Shown: positions 17,240 through 25,829, numbered from the stretch's first letter. The stretch: DNA of 64,000 bases from Bacteroidales bacterium UBA5507 (GCA_002426195.1 DIOT01000007.1:48729-112728), one strand, 5' to 3'. The notes: generated from the letters alone by a model not told the origin. Made by a program: numbers and translations.

Positions 17240-18880
17240 TTAATAATTAAAACGAGCAACAATAGGCATGCGCCGACCCATTCCAAAAGCCTTTGAGGAT
17301 ATTCTCAGAATGGGAGGAGTTTGGAAACGTTTCCATTCATTCCTGTTAACCATTTGTGTTACGCGTACAACTAATTTTTCATCGAAGCCCATCAGAATCA
17401 ATTCTGCAGGGCTTCTTTTCATTTCAATGTATGCATACAAGACCTGATCTAAAATCCCATAATCAGGTAATGAATCACTATCTTTTTGATCCGGTCTTAA
17501 TTCTGCTGATGGAGGTTTGATTATTGAATTAACCGGAATTATTACTTTATCTCTATTGATGTACTCTGCCAACTTATATACATCTGTCTTATAAAGATCA
17601 CCTATTACGGCAATTCCACCACACATATCGCCATAAAGAGTTCCATATCCAACAGCTGCTTCGCTTTTATTACTGGTATTTAGCAGAACGCAACCGAATT
17701 TATTAGCAAAAGACATTAACACGATAGCTCTTGATCGTGCCTGGATATTCTCTTCTGTAACATCAGGTTTTAAACCAGTAAAATATGGATTAACTGATTT
17801 ATTTACTGCATCAACAATAGCAGCTATTGAAATTTGCTCATAATCACATCCCAAATTCTCAGCTAACTGCAATGCATCAGTTATGGAATGTGCTGAAGAA
17901 TACTCAGATGGGAGCAAAATCCCCATTACATTCTCTGGTCCTAATGCTTCAGACGCCAAAACTAACGTTACAGCTGAGTCAATACCTCCACTTAAACCAA
18001 GTATTGCTCTTTTAAGTCCCATCTTTGAGAAATAATCCCTAATTCCCAGAATTAAAGCATCATGTATAAGTTGAATTGTTGGAGGTGTATGCCAAACATC
18101 AATAGAATCATATTGAGATAAAAAGCTCTGAGTATCAACAATTCTAAAATCCTCATTAAAGAAGCTTAGTTGCTCACGGATATTACCTATGGAGTCGCAT
18201 ACCATTGAATTTCCATCAAAAATAAGTTCTGTCTGGGCTCCAATTTGGTTAACATATATAACTGGCTTCTTAAATTTCTTAGCAACACTCCTTATAACTT
18301 CCTTTCTTAGGACAGGTTGATCAAAATGAAAAGGGGAAGCACTTATGTTAATAATCAGATCGGGATTTTCCTCAAGGAGGTTATCAACAGGAGAATTGGA
18401 ATACATTGGAATTTCAGCAACATTCCAGATGTCTTCGCATATTGTAAGTGCTAACTTTAATCCCTTATAATTCACACAACCAATTTCTTTAGAGGGCTCA
18501 AAATATCTGTACTCATCAAAAACATCGTAGTTAGGAAGCAGTGACTTATTTGCAATGAAACTAACCTGCCCATCATTCAGAAACCATGCTGAATTAAATA
18601 ACGGTTTACCACTTCCTGTATTATTGAAAGAAGGAGCTCCTATTACAGCAGCAATCCCAACACAATGTGCGGCAATTTCTGAGATTAAATTCTCACACAT
18701 CTTAACGAAATCCTTGTATTTTAGGAGGTCTAATGGTGGATAACCAGTTAAAGCCAGCTCGGGGAAAATAGCAAGATCAGCTCCGGCTCTCTTTGACTTT
18801 TCAATACCCTCCAGTATAATTTGTTTGTTATGATATAAGTCCCCAATCAGGAAATTATTCTGAAGCAGTGCAATCTTCAT
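17240..18880 (-). CDS. nadE: Glutamine-dependent NAD+ synthase
   Basis: Amidates nicotinic acid adenine dinucleotide to NAD+ using glutamine. The 546-residue protein joins an N-terminal nitrilase-type glutaminase, with triad Glu41 (FPELALTGYPP), Lys112 (NKSLLPNY) and Cys148 (LTICEDIW), to a C-terminal synthetase with the PP-loop SGGIDSA (297-303) and TSNKSEAAVGYGT later. All catalytic residues are visible. It lies 28 bases downstream of a PorT-like barrel gene on the same strand, with no clear functional link. Confidence 0.97.
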   Translation of the reverse strand: MKIALLQNNFLIGDLYHNKQIILEGIEKSKRAGADLAIFPELALTGYPPLDLLKYKDFVKMCENLISEIAAHCVGIAAVIGAPSFNNTGSGKPLFNSAWFLNDGQVSFIANKSLLPNYDVFDEYRYFEPSKEIGCVNYKGLKLALTICEDIWNVAEIPMYSNSPVDNLLEENPDLIINISASPFHFDQPVLRKEVIRSVAKKFKKPVIYVNQIGAQTELIFDGNSMVCDSIGNIREQLSFFNEDFRIVDTQSFLSQYDSIDVWHTPPTIQLIHDALILGIRDYFSKMGLKRAILGLSGGIDSAVTLVLASEALGPENVMGILLPSEYSSAHSITDALQLAENLGCDYEQISIAAIVDAVNKSVNPYFTGLKPDVTEENIQARSRAIVLMSFANKFGCVLLNTSNKSEAAVGYGTLYGDMCGGIAVIGDLYKTDVYKLAEYINRDKVIIPVNSIIKPPSAELRPDQKDSDSLPDYGILDQVLYAYIEMKRSPAELILMGFDEKLVVRVTQMVNRNEWKRFQTPPILRISSKAFGMGRRMPIVARFNY

Positions 18881-18908
18881 AAAGTAAAAGTAATAAAGAA
18901 TAAAAGAA

Positions 18909-19598
18909 TCAGAACATCAAACCAAGGCTAAACTCAATAAAGTTAGGTCTGGCTTCATTTTTTGTATTTGCAATAACAGCGTTATCACCTTTTAGAGCAT
19001 TTGTAAATCCGTTATTGAAATTAATACCAAAAACAGCGGAAGTATTATTATCGAATGGATATTCAATACCGGCTCCAATAATCAATGAAGCTTTAAATAG
19101 CCTTGTTTGAGAGTCTATATTCTCAAAATCATCCAGGAATGTTTGATTCCCTACTTTATATTCATCCCGGGCTTTTGAGGTCATTCTTACGCCTAATCCC
19201 AGACCGATCTGACCATAATATCTAAAAGGTCCCATTTCGTTGGTCTTCATTTTAAGAACAGCCGGAATTTCGAGATACCTGAGTCGATAATCTCTGGTAA
19301 GTAAGACCTGAGTACTTTGTCTCATGTCAGGATATGAAAGGCTCCCATTATGGTAAATAAAGTTTAATCCTGTAGCAAATGCATAATTCTTTGCAAAATA
19401 GAACTCTGAGGTGATGCCCCAATTAAATCCAACCTTAATACCTTCTGAGTCATAGTGTTTATCAATAGGTTTCAACCAACTAATTGTTGGAGCTGCTTTA
19501 ATTCCCAAAATAAATGATCTGTATTGAGCGTTACTTCTGCAAGGTGACAGAACTAAAAGCATAGCAATTACGCTTATAAAAGTAATTTTTGTTCTCAT
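18909..19598 (-). CDS. PorT-family outer-membrane beta-barrel protein
   Basis: A 229-residue protein with a signal peptide (cleavage near SNAQ, residue ~24) and alternating beta strands ending in a C-terminal aromatic residue, FSLGLMF, typical of barrel proteins. The pattern (LGIKAAPTISWL, then YLEIPAVLKMKT and YGQIGLGLGVRM) matches the porT/outer-membrane beta-barrel family of Bacteroidota. PorT itself belongs to the T9SS gene set, and T9SS cargo is present here, but homology by eye does not prove it is PorT. It is upstream of nadE in the same orientation. Confidence 0.8.
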   Translation of the reverse strand: MRTKITFISVIAMLLVLSPCRSNAQYRSFILGIKAAPTISWLKPIDKHYDSEGIKVGFNWGITSEFYFAKNYAFATGLNFIYHNGSLSYPDMRQSTQVLLTRDYRLRYLEIPAVLKMKTNEMGPFRYYGQIGLGLGVRMTSKARDEYKVGNQTFLDDFENIDSQTRLFKASLIIGAGIEYPFDNNTSAVFGINFNNGFTNALKGDNAVIANTKNEARPNFIEFSLGLMF

Positions 19599-19634
19599 TT
19601 TGCCAATTTTTTAGAATTTTAAATGTATAAAACG

Positions 19635-19658
19635 ACAACAACAGATTCCAATTGTTGT
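19635..19658. repeat. Short inverted repeat in the leader of the PorT-like gene
   Basis: ACAACAA (19635-19641) and TTGTTGT (19652-19658) form a 7-base-pair palindrome with a 10-base loop between the minus-strand promoter and the start codon. It could be a leader hairpin or an operator half-site pair. The short length makes chance occurrence possible. Confidence 0.25.
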
Positions 19659-19667
19659 AAATATATG

Positions 19668-19701
19668 CAAAAATAATACAAGTTCCAAGAATTATGGACA
19701 A
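19668..19701 (-). promoter_or_regulatory. Sigma-ABfr-type promoter for the PorT-like gene and nadE
   Basis: On the minus strand a TTG (19699-19701) and TATTTTTG (19668-19675) are separated by 23 bases, about 70 bases before the start codon. Confidence 0.45.
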
Positions 19702-19736
19702 TTTGTAAACTCAAATGCGATTAGTGCCTAAATTTG
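19702..19736 (+). promoter_or_regulatory. Sigma-ABfr-type promoter for the barrel-gldB pair
   Basis: TTTG (19702-19705) and TAAATTTG (19729-19736) are 23 bases apart, 19 bases before the ATG at 19756. It abuts the opposite-facing promoter for the PorT-like gene. Confidence 0.45.
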
Positions 19737-19755
19737 TTACTAGAAAACTCAACTT

Positions 19756-20352
19756 ATGAAAAAACTCATTCTTTGCATAGCAACGATAATAATCACCAGT
19801 CAATTATCTGCTCAGATAGATGGATTTTCACTTGGCCCAAAAGTGGGAGCCACATTTTCAAAGTATACACTCGATATTGATGATATTAAGGAAGAAGCAA
19901 AGAGCACTTTTCATTGGGGCGTCTTTGCAAGAATTGGTCAGGGAGTTTATGTCCAGCCCGAAATACTGTTTATGGATCGCTCTGGAGTGCTGGTTAACCA
20001 AAACAGGCCGGCAAGTGAACAGGTTATCAAGCTCAAAACAATTGACATACCTGTACTTTTAGGTGTAAGACTAATTAATCTTGATGTTGCCAATGTTAGA
20101 ATTTTCGGAGGTCCGGTTGCTTCATTATCACTTGATAGGAAATTAACAACCAGTAATTGGGATGAAGCAATTACTGAAGATGATATGCGAAAAGCAAATT
20201 GGGGAATACAATTTGGAGCCGGTGCCGATGTGCTCATGTTCACAGTCGATTTACGATATGAAGTTGGAATGGGTGACTATTCAAAGATCGATTTGTATGA
20301 CCTTAAAAACAGACTGTTTACCGTAAGCTTAGGATGGAAAATTCTTCAATAA
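19756..20352 (+). CDS. Outer-membrane beta-barrel protein (PorT/porin-like)
   Basis: A 198-residue protein with a signal peptide (MKKLILCIATIIITSQLSAQ, 20 residues) and a small beta-barrel layout: FSLGPKVGATFSKY at the start, YVQPEILFMDRSG, KLKTIDIPVLLGVRL, and a last strand FTVSLGWKILQ. It is transcribed away from the other barrel gene at 18909-19598, with which it shares family resemblance, and is followed 30 bases later by the gldB-like gene. The specific role is unknown. Confidence 0.75.
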   Translation: MKKLILCIATIIITSQLSAQIDGFSLGPKVGATFSKYTLDIDDIKEEAKSTFHWGVFARIGQGVYVQPEILFMDRSGVLVNQNRPASEQVIKLKTIDIPVLLGVRLINLDVANVRIFGGPVASLSLDRKLTTSNWDEAITEDDMRKANWGIQFGAGADVLMFTVDLRYEVGMGDYSKIDLYDLKNRLFTVSLGWKILQ

Positions 20353-20382
20353 CCTGTACCTTTACAGCAAAAAGAATTTCGC

Positions 20383-21360
20383 ATGATCCGTGTAATCAGC
20401 TTCTTGCTCTTAAGCATTTTTTTATTTTCCTGTAATACAAAAAACCGAAATCAGTCTGAGAGTGAATCACTTGGCAGTATTAGCCGTTATGAGGTTGAGC
20501 TGTTTAATATTGATACCACAAAATTCGTAGAGGGTATAAAAAAAATACATCCCCGTTACAAGGTCTTCTTAGGAGATGAAATTCCTGAAAAATACGGTAT
20601 TCAACAACTTAAAGATTTCGTTTCTGATCCGGAAATAAGAGAAACTTATAATTATACACTTGAGCAATTTCCTGATTTACAGTGGCTGAATGAGGATTTT
20701 ACAGAAGCTTTTGCTATATTCTCAAGTAAGATGCCAGGAAAAAAGGTGCCAAATGTCTATACATACATTTCAGGATTTGACATTAGAATGCCAATTAAGT
20801 ATAACGATTCTGCTCTGATAATTGGCCTTGATTTATACCTTGGAAAAGATTACCAACCATATGTGCAGATGGGCCTGCCCGTTTACATAATCAACCGCCT
20901 TTCTAAAGAGTACATCTTATCAGATTGCTTTAAGGAAATAGGTTGGGCATATATACCTCAAAAAGAAAATGTTACTTTACTTGATGCTATGCTTGAACAA
21001 GGCAAAGCTTTATGTTTTGCCGAAGTAATGCTACCTAATGAGAGGAAAGAGACAATAATTAAGTACACCGAAAAGGAAATGGATTGGGTAGAATCAAATG
21101 AACCACACCTTTGGAGTTTCATAATAGAAAACCAATTGCTTTACTCTTCTGATCCAAAAGCATTTACTATGTTTATGACCGATGGTCCTTTTACTGCGGG
21201 ATTTTCAAATGAATCACCGGCAAGGACCGGACATTGGATAGGCTGGCAAATTATTAAGAAGTATATGGAAAACAATAGTGTAAGTTTGCCTGATTTACTT
21301 AATGAAACAGATTCACAGAAAATCTTAGAAAAATCAGGTTATAAACCTGCCAAGGTTTAA
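20383..21360 (+). CDS. gldB: GldB-like gliding motility lipoprotein
   Basis: A 325-residue lipoprotein: signal peptide with lipobox LFSC, acylation at Cys17. The body shows GldB-type features, ISRYEVELFNIDTTKF near the start, a central YISGFDIRMPIKYNDSALII stretch, LDLYLGKDYQPY, and MTDGPFTAGFSNESPARTGHW near the C-terminus. GldB is needed for gliding in Flavobacterium, and homologues are widespread in non-gliding Bacteroidota, so motility cannot be assumed. It follows a small barrel gene by 30 bases. The symbol is assigned by resemblance only. Confidence 0.75.
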   Translation: MIRVISFLLLSIFLFSCNTKNRNQSESESLGSISRYEVELFNIDTTKFVEGIKKIHPRYKVFLGDEIPEKYGIQQLKDFVSDPEIRETYNYTLEQFPDLQWLNEDFTEAFAIFSSKMPGKKVPNVYTYISGFDIRMPIKYNDSALIIGLDLYLGKDYQPYVQMGLPVYIINRLSKEYILSDCFKEIGWAYIPQKENVTLLDAMLEQGKALCFAEVMLPNERKETIIKYTEKEMDWVESNEPHLWSFIIENQLLYSSDPKAFTMFMTDGPFTAGFSNESPARTGHWIGWQIIKKYMENNSVSLPDLLNETDSQKILEKSGYKPAKV

Positions 21361-21403
21361 CCAACTTCCTGTAAACTTTTCTATCTGATAATTAACGTTC
21401 CGG

Positions 21404-21601
21404 CTAAATTTGAATATTTTGCAATTGCATTCTAAGATGTGCTTTTCTCAGAACATCAAACCTTTCTTCGTTGGACATAGTTTCCCAGTTAGCTATTTCA
21501 TCAAGAAGACGAAAACAACCCACACACATACCACTCTCATTCAAACGACAAACCAATCTGCACGGTGACTTTACTTCCTGTTTACCTGAAGGTTTTTCCA
21601 T
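21404..21601 (-). CDS. DUF1289-type four-cysteine small protein
   Basis: A 65-residue protein with Cys14, Cys18, Cys26 and Cys29 in the pattern CRLVCRLNESGMCVGCFR, followed by IANWETMSNEER. This is the DUF1289 layout, which suggests a metal-binding (zinc or Fe-S) knuckle. The function is unknown. It converges with the gldB-like gene and diverges from yifB. A minus-strand -7 box (TATCTTTG) lies 34 bases upstream of the start. Confidence 0.8.
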   Translation of the reverse strand: MEKPSGKQEVKSPCRLVCRLNESGMCVGCFRLLDEIANWETMSNEERFDVLRKAHLRMQLQNIQI

Positions 21602-21635
21602 TGTGTATTGCTATTACCACACACAATAACTAGTG

Positions 21636-21643
21636 CAAAGATA
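21636..21643 (-). promoter_or_regulatory. Putative -7 box for the DUF1289 gene
   Basis: The minus strand reads TATCTTTG. It faces away from the plus-strand box at 21668, making a compact divergent promoter pair. Confidence 0.35.
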
Positions 21644-21667
21644 AAATGTTCAAACATTAAATAGAAC

Positions 21668-21675
21668 TAATTTTG
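21668..21675 (+). promoter_or_regulatory. Putative -7 box for the yifB-like gene
   Basis: TAATTTTG lies 41 bases before the ATG at 21717. No well-placed -33 TTG is visible. Confidence 0.35.
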
Positions 21676-21716
21676 TTACTACCTTTCTGCCCCAAAAACT
21701 TGTCAATACTATATAA

Positions 21717-23255
21717 ATGCTGGTTAAAACATTTGGAAGTGCATTACAAGGTATCAATGCAACTATCATTACTGTAGAAATTAACATGGAAACAGGTATT
21801 CAATTCTTTATGGTTGGATTACCTGATACAACTGTCAAGGAAAGCCATTTCAGAATAGAATCCGCACTTCGCAATAATGGCTACCGCATTCCTGGCAGAA
21901 AGATTATAGTAAACCTTTCTCCAGCCGATATTCGAAAAGAAGGCACAGCATATGATTTGACTATTGCAATCGGAATCCTGGGTGCAAATCAACAAATACC
22001 TGCTGATGTACTTCAGAATTATGTTATAATGGGAGAACTTTCCCTTGATGGTGGACTACAGCCTATTAAAGGAGCTCTATCCATTGCCATTGAAGCCAGA
22101 CGTCAGGGTTTCAAAGGATTTATACTTCCAAAGCAGAATGCAAGAGAAGCTGCTATAGTAAACGATCTTGATGTATATGGAATGGACAATATCTTACAGG
22201 TCATTGATTTTCTTACGGGAAAAATGACAGTTGAGCCTGTTGTTGTAAACACACGTGAAGAATTTTATGCTAATCAGGGTAATTATGATTTCGACTTTTC
22301 AGATGTGAAGGGTCAGGAAAACATTAAGCGAGCTCTGGAAATTTCAGCGGCAGGAGGACATAATTGTCTGATGATTGGACCTCCGGGATCAGGAAAATCA
22401 ATGCTAGCCAAGAGGATTCCATCAATATTACCACCACTTAATCTGTATGAAGCACTGGAGACCACTAAAATACATTCTGTGGCAGGAAAGATGAATAGGA
22501 ACTCATCACTTATCACCGAAAGGCCTTTTAGAAATCCACATCATACAATATCATCCAGTGCCCTTTTAGGTGGTGGATCTATACCTAATCCCGGTGAGAT
22601 AAGTCTTGCTCACAATGGAGTGCTGTTTCTGGATGAACTGCCCGAATTCAACCGGAGTGTGATTGAAGTTCTTCGCCAACCAATGGAAGATAGATTTGTA
22701 ACTGTAGCAAGAGCCAAAATGACTGTCGAATTTCCCGCCAATTTTATGTTGATTGCAGCCATGAATCCATGTCCATGTGGCTTTTACAACCACCCTGATA
22801 AACCCTGTGTTTGTAAGCCCGGAGATGTGCAAAGATATTTGAATAAAATTTCCGGCCCTTTGTTAGATAGAATAGATATTCACACTGAAGTTACCCCCGT
22901 TCCGTTTGCTCAACTTGCTGAAACAAAATCCTCTGAGAATAGTTATATAATTCGCGAAAGAGTCCTGAAAGCAAGATTAATTCAGGAAAACAGGTACAAG
23001 GAATTGCAAAATATTCATTCAAATTCACAATTGAGTTCTAAATATCTATCAAAATATTGTACCTTAGATGTAAATTGTTTAGCATTGCTTAAAAAAGCTA
23101 TGGATAAGCTTAATCTTTCTGCAAGAGCATATGACAGGATTCTTAAGGTTTCCCGTACAATTGCAGATCTTGACTCCAAAGAGAACATTTGTCCGGAACA
23201 CGTTGCTGAAGCAATTCAATATAGAAGTTTAGACCGCGAAAACTGGGGATATTAA
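21717..23255 (+). CDS. YifB/ComM-family Mg-chelatase-like AAA+ ATPase
   Basis: A 512-residue protein with a Lon-protease-like N-terminal domain (~1-170, starting MLVKTFGSALQGI), a linker, a AAA+ module with Walker A GPPGSGKS near residue 222, Walker B LFLDELPEF, and a MNPCPCGFYNHPDKPCVC cysteine cluster, then a C-terminal Mg-chelatase-like helical domain. ComM, the studied homologue, is a branch-migration helicase in natural transformation of Vibrio and Haemophilus. YifB-type proteins occur in most bacteria, so competence should not be inferred. A methyltransferase gene follows after 12 bases. Confidence 0.93.
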   Translation: MLVKTFGSALQGINATIITVEINMETGIQFFMVGLPDTTVKESHFRIESALRNNGYRIPGRKIIVNLSPADIRKEGTAYDLTIAIGILGANQQIPADVLQNYVIMGELSLDGGLQPIKGALSIAIEARRQGFKGFILPKQNAREAAIVNDLDVYGMDNILQVIDFLTGKMTVEPVVVNTREEFYANQGNYDFDFSDVKGQENIKRALEISAAGGHNCLMIGPPGSGKSMLAKRIPSILPPLNLYEALETTKIHSVAGKMNRNSSLITERPFRNPHHTISSSALLGGGSIPNPGEISLAHNGVLFLDELPEFNRSVIEVLRQPMEDRFVTVARAKMTVEFPANFMLIAAMNPCPCGFYNHPDKPCVCKPGDVQRYLNKISGPLLDRIDIHTEVTPVPFAQLAETKSSENSYIIRERVLKARLIQENRYKELQNIHSNSQLSSKYLSKYCTLDVNCLALLKKAMDKLNLSARAYDRILKVSRTIADLDSKENICPEHVAEAIQYRSLDRENWGY

Positions 23256-23267
23256 TATAACTGCAAT

Positions 23268-24065
23268 ATGAACCAAGTGATTAGTCAAGCCTTTAGTTAC
23301 TTAAAGTATATTATCCGGAGCAAGACTAAATATAGCGTTCACTCTCCATTTGTCTATGATTTTATCACAAAAGTCATTGAGGATAAAACTTATTACACTA
23401 AATACAATTTAGTTGAAGAGCAGAGACTAAAACTATTGCATAACAAGAATAAAATAGAGATTGTAGATTTCGGGACCTCCGCAGGAAGAACCAGGTATTC
23501 AACCTATATTGAACGTGTAAAAAATATCGCTAAAAGAACAGGCATTTCCACCAAACAAGGTCAGTTGTTACATCGTATTGTGAGGTACTTTAAACCTGAT
23601 ATTATGCTTGAGATGGGTTCATCACTTGGCATAAGCAGTATGTACCAGGTTTCTGCATCTCCCGAAAGTTTGTTCATTACCCTTGAAGGATGCGCTGCCA
23701 TAGCATCTTATGCTGAACAGAACATTTCACATTTTTCTGAACACCAAACTTATAATGTGATTATTGGCAATTTCGACAAAATGCTTCCTACTGTTCTTGA
23801 GAAACTTCATATTGTGAATTATGCATTTATTGATGGCAATCACGCATATAAGCCGACTTTAAAATATTTCTCACTTCTCCTTCCTAAGCTAAATGAGCAT
23901 AGTATTCTTATTTTCCACGACATTCATTGGTCATCAGAAATGGAAAATGCATGGAACGAGATTAAAAAGAACGATTCGGTTACTATCACAATCGATTTAT
24001 TCAGTATGGGACTTGTGTTTTTCAATAAAGGTTTGCCAAAGCAGGATTTTGTTTTAAGGTTCTGA
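23268..24065 (+). CDS. Class I SAM-dependent methyltransferase (O-methyltransferase-like)
   Basis: A 265-residue protein. Residues ~1-90 are a basic helical N-terminal region (SKTKYSVHSPFVYDF). A Rossmann methyltransferase follows: MLEMGSSLGISSMY (motif I), LEGC acidic end of the second strand, YAFIDGNHAYKPT and LIFHDIHWS, as in the catechol O-methyltransferase-like group. The substrate is unknown. It sits 12 bases after the yifB-like gene and 40 bases before an ABC ATPase gene that has its own -7 box. Confidence 0.85.
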   Translation: MNQVISQAFSYLKYIIRSKTKYSVHSPFVYDFITKVIEDKTYYTKYNLVEEQRLKLLHNKNKIEIVDFGTSAGRTRYSTYIERVKNIAKRTGISTKQGQLLHRIVRYFKPDIMLEMGSSLGISSMYQVSASPESLFITLEGCAAIASYAEQNISHFSEHQTYNVIIGNFDKMLPTVLEKLHIVNYAFIDGNHAYKPTLKYFSLLLPKLNEHSILIFHDIHWSSEMENAWNEIKKNDSVTITIDLFSMGLVFFNKGLPKQDFVLRF

Positions 24066-24075
24066 CAATTATTGT

Positions 24076-24083
24076 TAAATTTG
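24076..24083 (+). promoter_or_regulatory. Putative -7 box for the ABC ATPase gene
   Basis: TAAATTTG lies 22 bases before the ATG at 24106. The nearest TTG (24049-24051) is 24 bases upstream, slightly long. Confidence 0.35.
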
Positions 24084-24105
24084 TCCGTTTCATAAAAAAA
24101 ACTGC

Positions 24106-24834
24106 ATGAATCAGGAGGTCATTCGTTTAGATAACATAACCCGATTTTTTAAAGTCGGAACAGAGATCGTTAGAGCCCTCAGAGGGGTTTCTCTAACAAT
24201 AAACAAGAATGAATTTGTTGCCCTGATGGGCCCTTCAGGCTCAGGTAAATCCACTCTGATGAATCTTCTGGGTTGTCTGGACACCCCATCCAGTGGGAGC
24301 TATTGGCTCAACGGAAAAGATGTAAGTAAGTTACTTGATGATGACCTTGCTGAAATAAGAAACAAAGAAATAGGATTCGTATTTCAAACCTTCAATTTGT
24401 TACCTCGTTTAAATGCCCTTGAAAATGTGGCTCTGCCAATGATTTATGCAGGATTTAACAAACACGACAGATTAGATAGAGCAACTGAGGTATTGGCACA
24501 AGTTAGCTTAAGCGACAGAATAAAGCACAAACCCAATGAACTATCCGGAGGGCAAAGGCAAAGAGTTGCCATCGCCCGTGCTATGGTCAATAAACCCTCT
24601 ATTATTCTTGCTGATGAACCTACAGGGAATCTCGATTCCGTTACGTCAATTGAGATTATGGGTCTGATTGAACAAATTCATAAAGAAGGCAATACTATAG
24701 TGTTAGTAACTCATGAAGAAGACATTGCTCGTCATGCTCACAGAATTATAAGATTATCAGATGGTCTTGTTGCATCTGACGAACTAAACAAGAGTATCCG
24801 CACCATCGATTACTATACTAGCAAATCTAATTGA
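24106..24834 (+). CDS. ABC transporter ATP-binding protein (MacB/LolD type)
   Basis: A 242-residue ATPase of the MacB/LolD/FtsE group. It has Walker [10 protein letters not shown] (~43-51), Q-loop [12 protein letters not shown], signature LSGGQRQR, Walker [14 protein letters not shown] and the H-loop VTHEED. These ATPases energise extrusion of lipoproteins, peptides or drugs through four-helix FtsX-like permeases. No permease gene is adjacent. A MacB-type permease lies at the far right edge of the window, ~39 kb away, and is not necessarily its partner. Confidence 0.95.
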   Translation: MNQEVIRLDNITRFFKVGTEIVRALRGVSLTINKNEFVALMGPSGSGKSTLMNLLGCLDTPSSGSYWLNGKDVSKLLDDDLAEIRNKEIGFVFQTFNLLPRLNALENVALPMIYAGFNKHDRLDRATEVLAQVSLSDRIKHKPNELSGGQRQRVAIARAMVNKPSIILADEPTGNLDSVTSIEIMGLIEQIHKEGNTIVLVTHEEDIARHAHRIIRLSDGLVASDELNKSIRTIDYYTSKSN

Positions 24835-24846
24835 TTCTTTTGAACA

Positions 24847-24880
24847 TTGATTAATTCTGTATTGTTACAGAATCAATCAA
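24847..24880. promoter_or_regulatory. 15-bp stem hairpin between the ABC ATPase and adenosyltransferase genes
   Basis: TTGATTAATTCTGTA (24847-24861) pairs with TACAGAATCAATCAA (24866-24880) with a single mismatch and a TTGT loop. It lies between the ATPase stop (24834) and the ATG at 24901. No clean T-run follows, so it is not a classic terminator. It could be an operator or an mRNA-processing or stabilising hairpin. It is not a recognisable cobalamin riboswitch. Confidence 0.5.
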
Positions 24881-24900
24881 TACCTAATATTTATTTCGGG

Positions 24901-25470
24901 ATGAGTGGCGAATTTAAAATTTATACCAAAACAGGTGATAAGGGACAAACATCTCTTATTGGAGGAACCCGTGTTCCAAAATATCACGATCGAATTGAAG
25001 CCTATGGAACACTGGATGAGCTAAATTCATATGTTGGACTTATCAGGGATCAGCAAATAAACTGGGAATTAAAAAATGCACTGATAGAAATTCAGGACAG
25101 AGTTTTCACTGCTGAATCATTATTAGCCGCCGACCCGTCAGTTGAATTAAAGGCCCTTCCAAAACTAATAGATGAAGACATTACTTTCCTGGAGAATGAA
25201 ATTGACAAAATGAATGAAACACTTCCGGCACTCAGTTCATTTATACTTCCCGGAGGCCATACAACAGTTTCCTATTGCCATATAGCTCGATGTATTTGCC
25301 GAAGAGCAGAAAGATTAACAATAAAATTGGTTGAAAAAGCGCCTGAAACATTCCAGGGTGAACTGGTTATTAAATATCTTAATCGTTTATCCGACTACTT
25401 TTTCGTTCTGGCAAGAAGAATTGCATACGATTTAGGAGCAGATGAAACCCCTTGGCGTGCAAGATATTAG
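24901..25470 (+). CDS. PduO-type ATP:cob(I)alamin adenosyltransferase
   Basis: Transfers the adenosyl group of ATP to cob(I)alamin or cobyrinic acid diamide, making adenosylcobalamin. The 189-residue protein has the ATP-binding N-terminus YTKTGDKGQTSLIGGTRVPK, YGTLDELNSYVG, and the helix RCICRRAERL with the conserved Arg and Glu. The ATG at 24901 gives the usual start. A TTG at 24847 in the same frame would begin inside the hairpin and adds no family sequence. A corrinoid-dependent enzyme such as methylmalonyl-CoA mutase is expected elsewhere in the genome. Confidence 0.94.
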   Translation: MSGEFKIYTKTGDKGQTSLIGGTRVPKYHDRIEAYGTLDELNSYVGLIRDQQINWELKNALIEIQDRVFTAESLLAADPSVELKALPKLIDEDITFLENEIDKMNETLPALSSFILPGGHTTVSYCHIARCICRRAERLTIKLVEKAPETFQGELVIKYLNRLSDYFFVLARRIAYDLGADETPWRARY

Positions 25471-25521
25471 GCATAGTTTTTGAGGATTGAAAAAATAATT
25501 TTATGCAAGAAATTTTAACTC

Positions 25522-25551
25522 TTGGATATGATACAAATTAGACTATTTTTG
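25522..25551 (+). promoter_or_regulatory. Sigma-ABfr-type promoter for the DUF2795 gene
   Basis: TTG (25522-25524) and TATTTTTG (25544-25551) are separated by 19 bases, one of the best-matching promoters in the window. The ATG follows at 25583. Confidence 0.6.
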
Positions 25552-25582
25552 CAAAAATTTTAACGTTAATTCTTTTGGAATT

Positions 25583-25804
25583 ATGTATTGGACTTTAGAA
25601 CTTGCATCAAAGCTTGAAGATGCACCATGGCCTGCAACAAAAGAAGAATTGATCGACTTCAGCATACGCTCGGGCGCACCAATGGAGGTGATCGAAAACC
25701 TTCAGGAAATTGAGGATGAAGGAGAAGTATATGAAAGTATTGAAGATCTTTGGCCTGATTACCCTTCAAAAGAGGACTTCTTCTTTCATGAAGATGAATA
25801 TTAA
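25583..25804 (+). CDS. DUF2795-like small acidic protein
   Basis: A 73-residue, strongly acidic protein. MYWTLELASKLEDAPWPA, EELIDFSIRSGAP and VIENLQEIEDEGEVYES match the DUF2795 pattern in Bacteroidota. The C-terminus is rich in Asp, Glu and Phe. The function is unknown. It is a single-gene unit, with its own strong promoter (25522-25551) and intrinsic terminator (25807-25829), placed immediately upstream of secA. The isolated, well-bounded unit suggests a highly or separately expressed product, which is inference. Confidence 0.8.
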   Translation: MYWTLELASKLEDAPWPATKEELIDFSIRSGAPMEVIENLQEIEDEGEVYESIEDLWPDYPSKEDFFFHEDEY

Positions 25805-25806
25805 AT

Positions 25807-25829
25807 AAAAGCCGCGACGCGGCTTTTTT
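25807..25829 (+). terminator. Intrinsic terminator after the DUF2795 gene
   Basis: AAAAGCCGC (25807-25815) pairs with GCGGCTTTT around a GAC loop, followed by a T-run to 25829. It begins 3 bases after the stop codon and isolates the gene from secA. Confidence 0.9.

Noticed and set aside
17232..17256. Inverted repeat CTCGTTTT/AAAACGAG between the NifU-like gene and nadE
   Set aside because: AT-rich, with no T-run after it on either strand, and it reaches into nadE codons, so I do not call it a terminator.
24106..24834. Pairing the ABC ATPase with the MacB-type permease at the right edge
   Set aside because: They are about 39 kb apart on opposite strands, and no sequence evidence links them.
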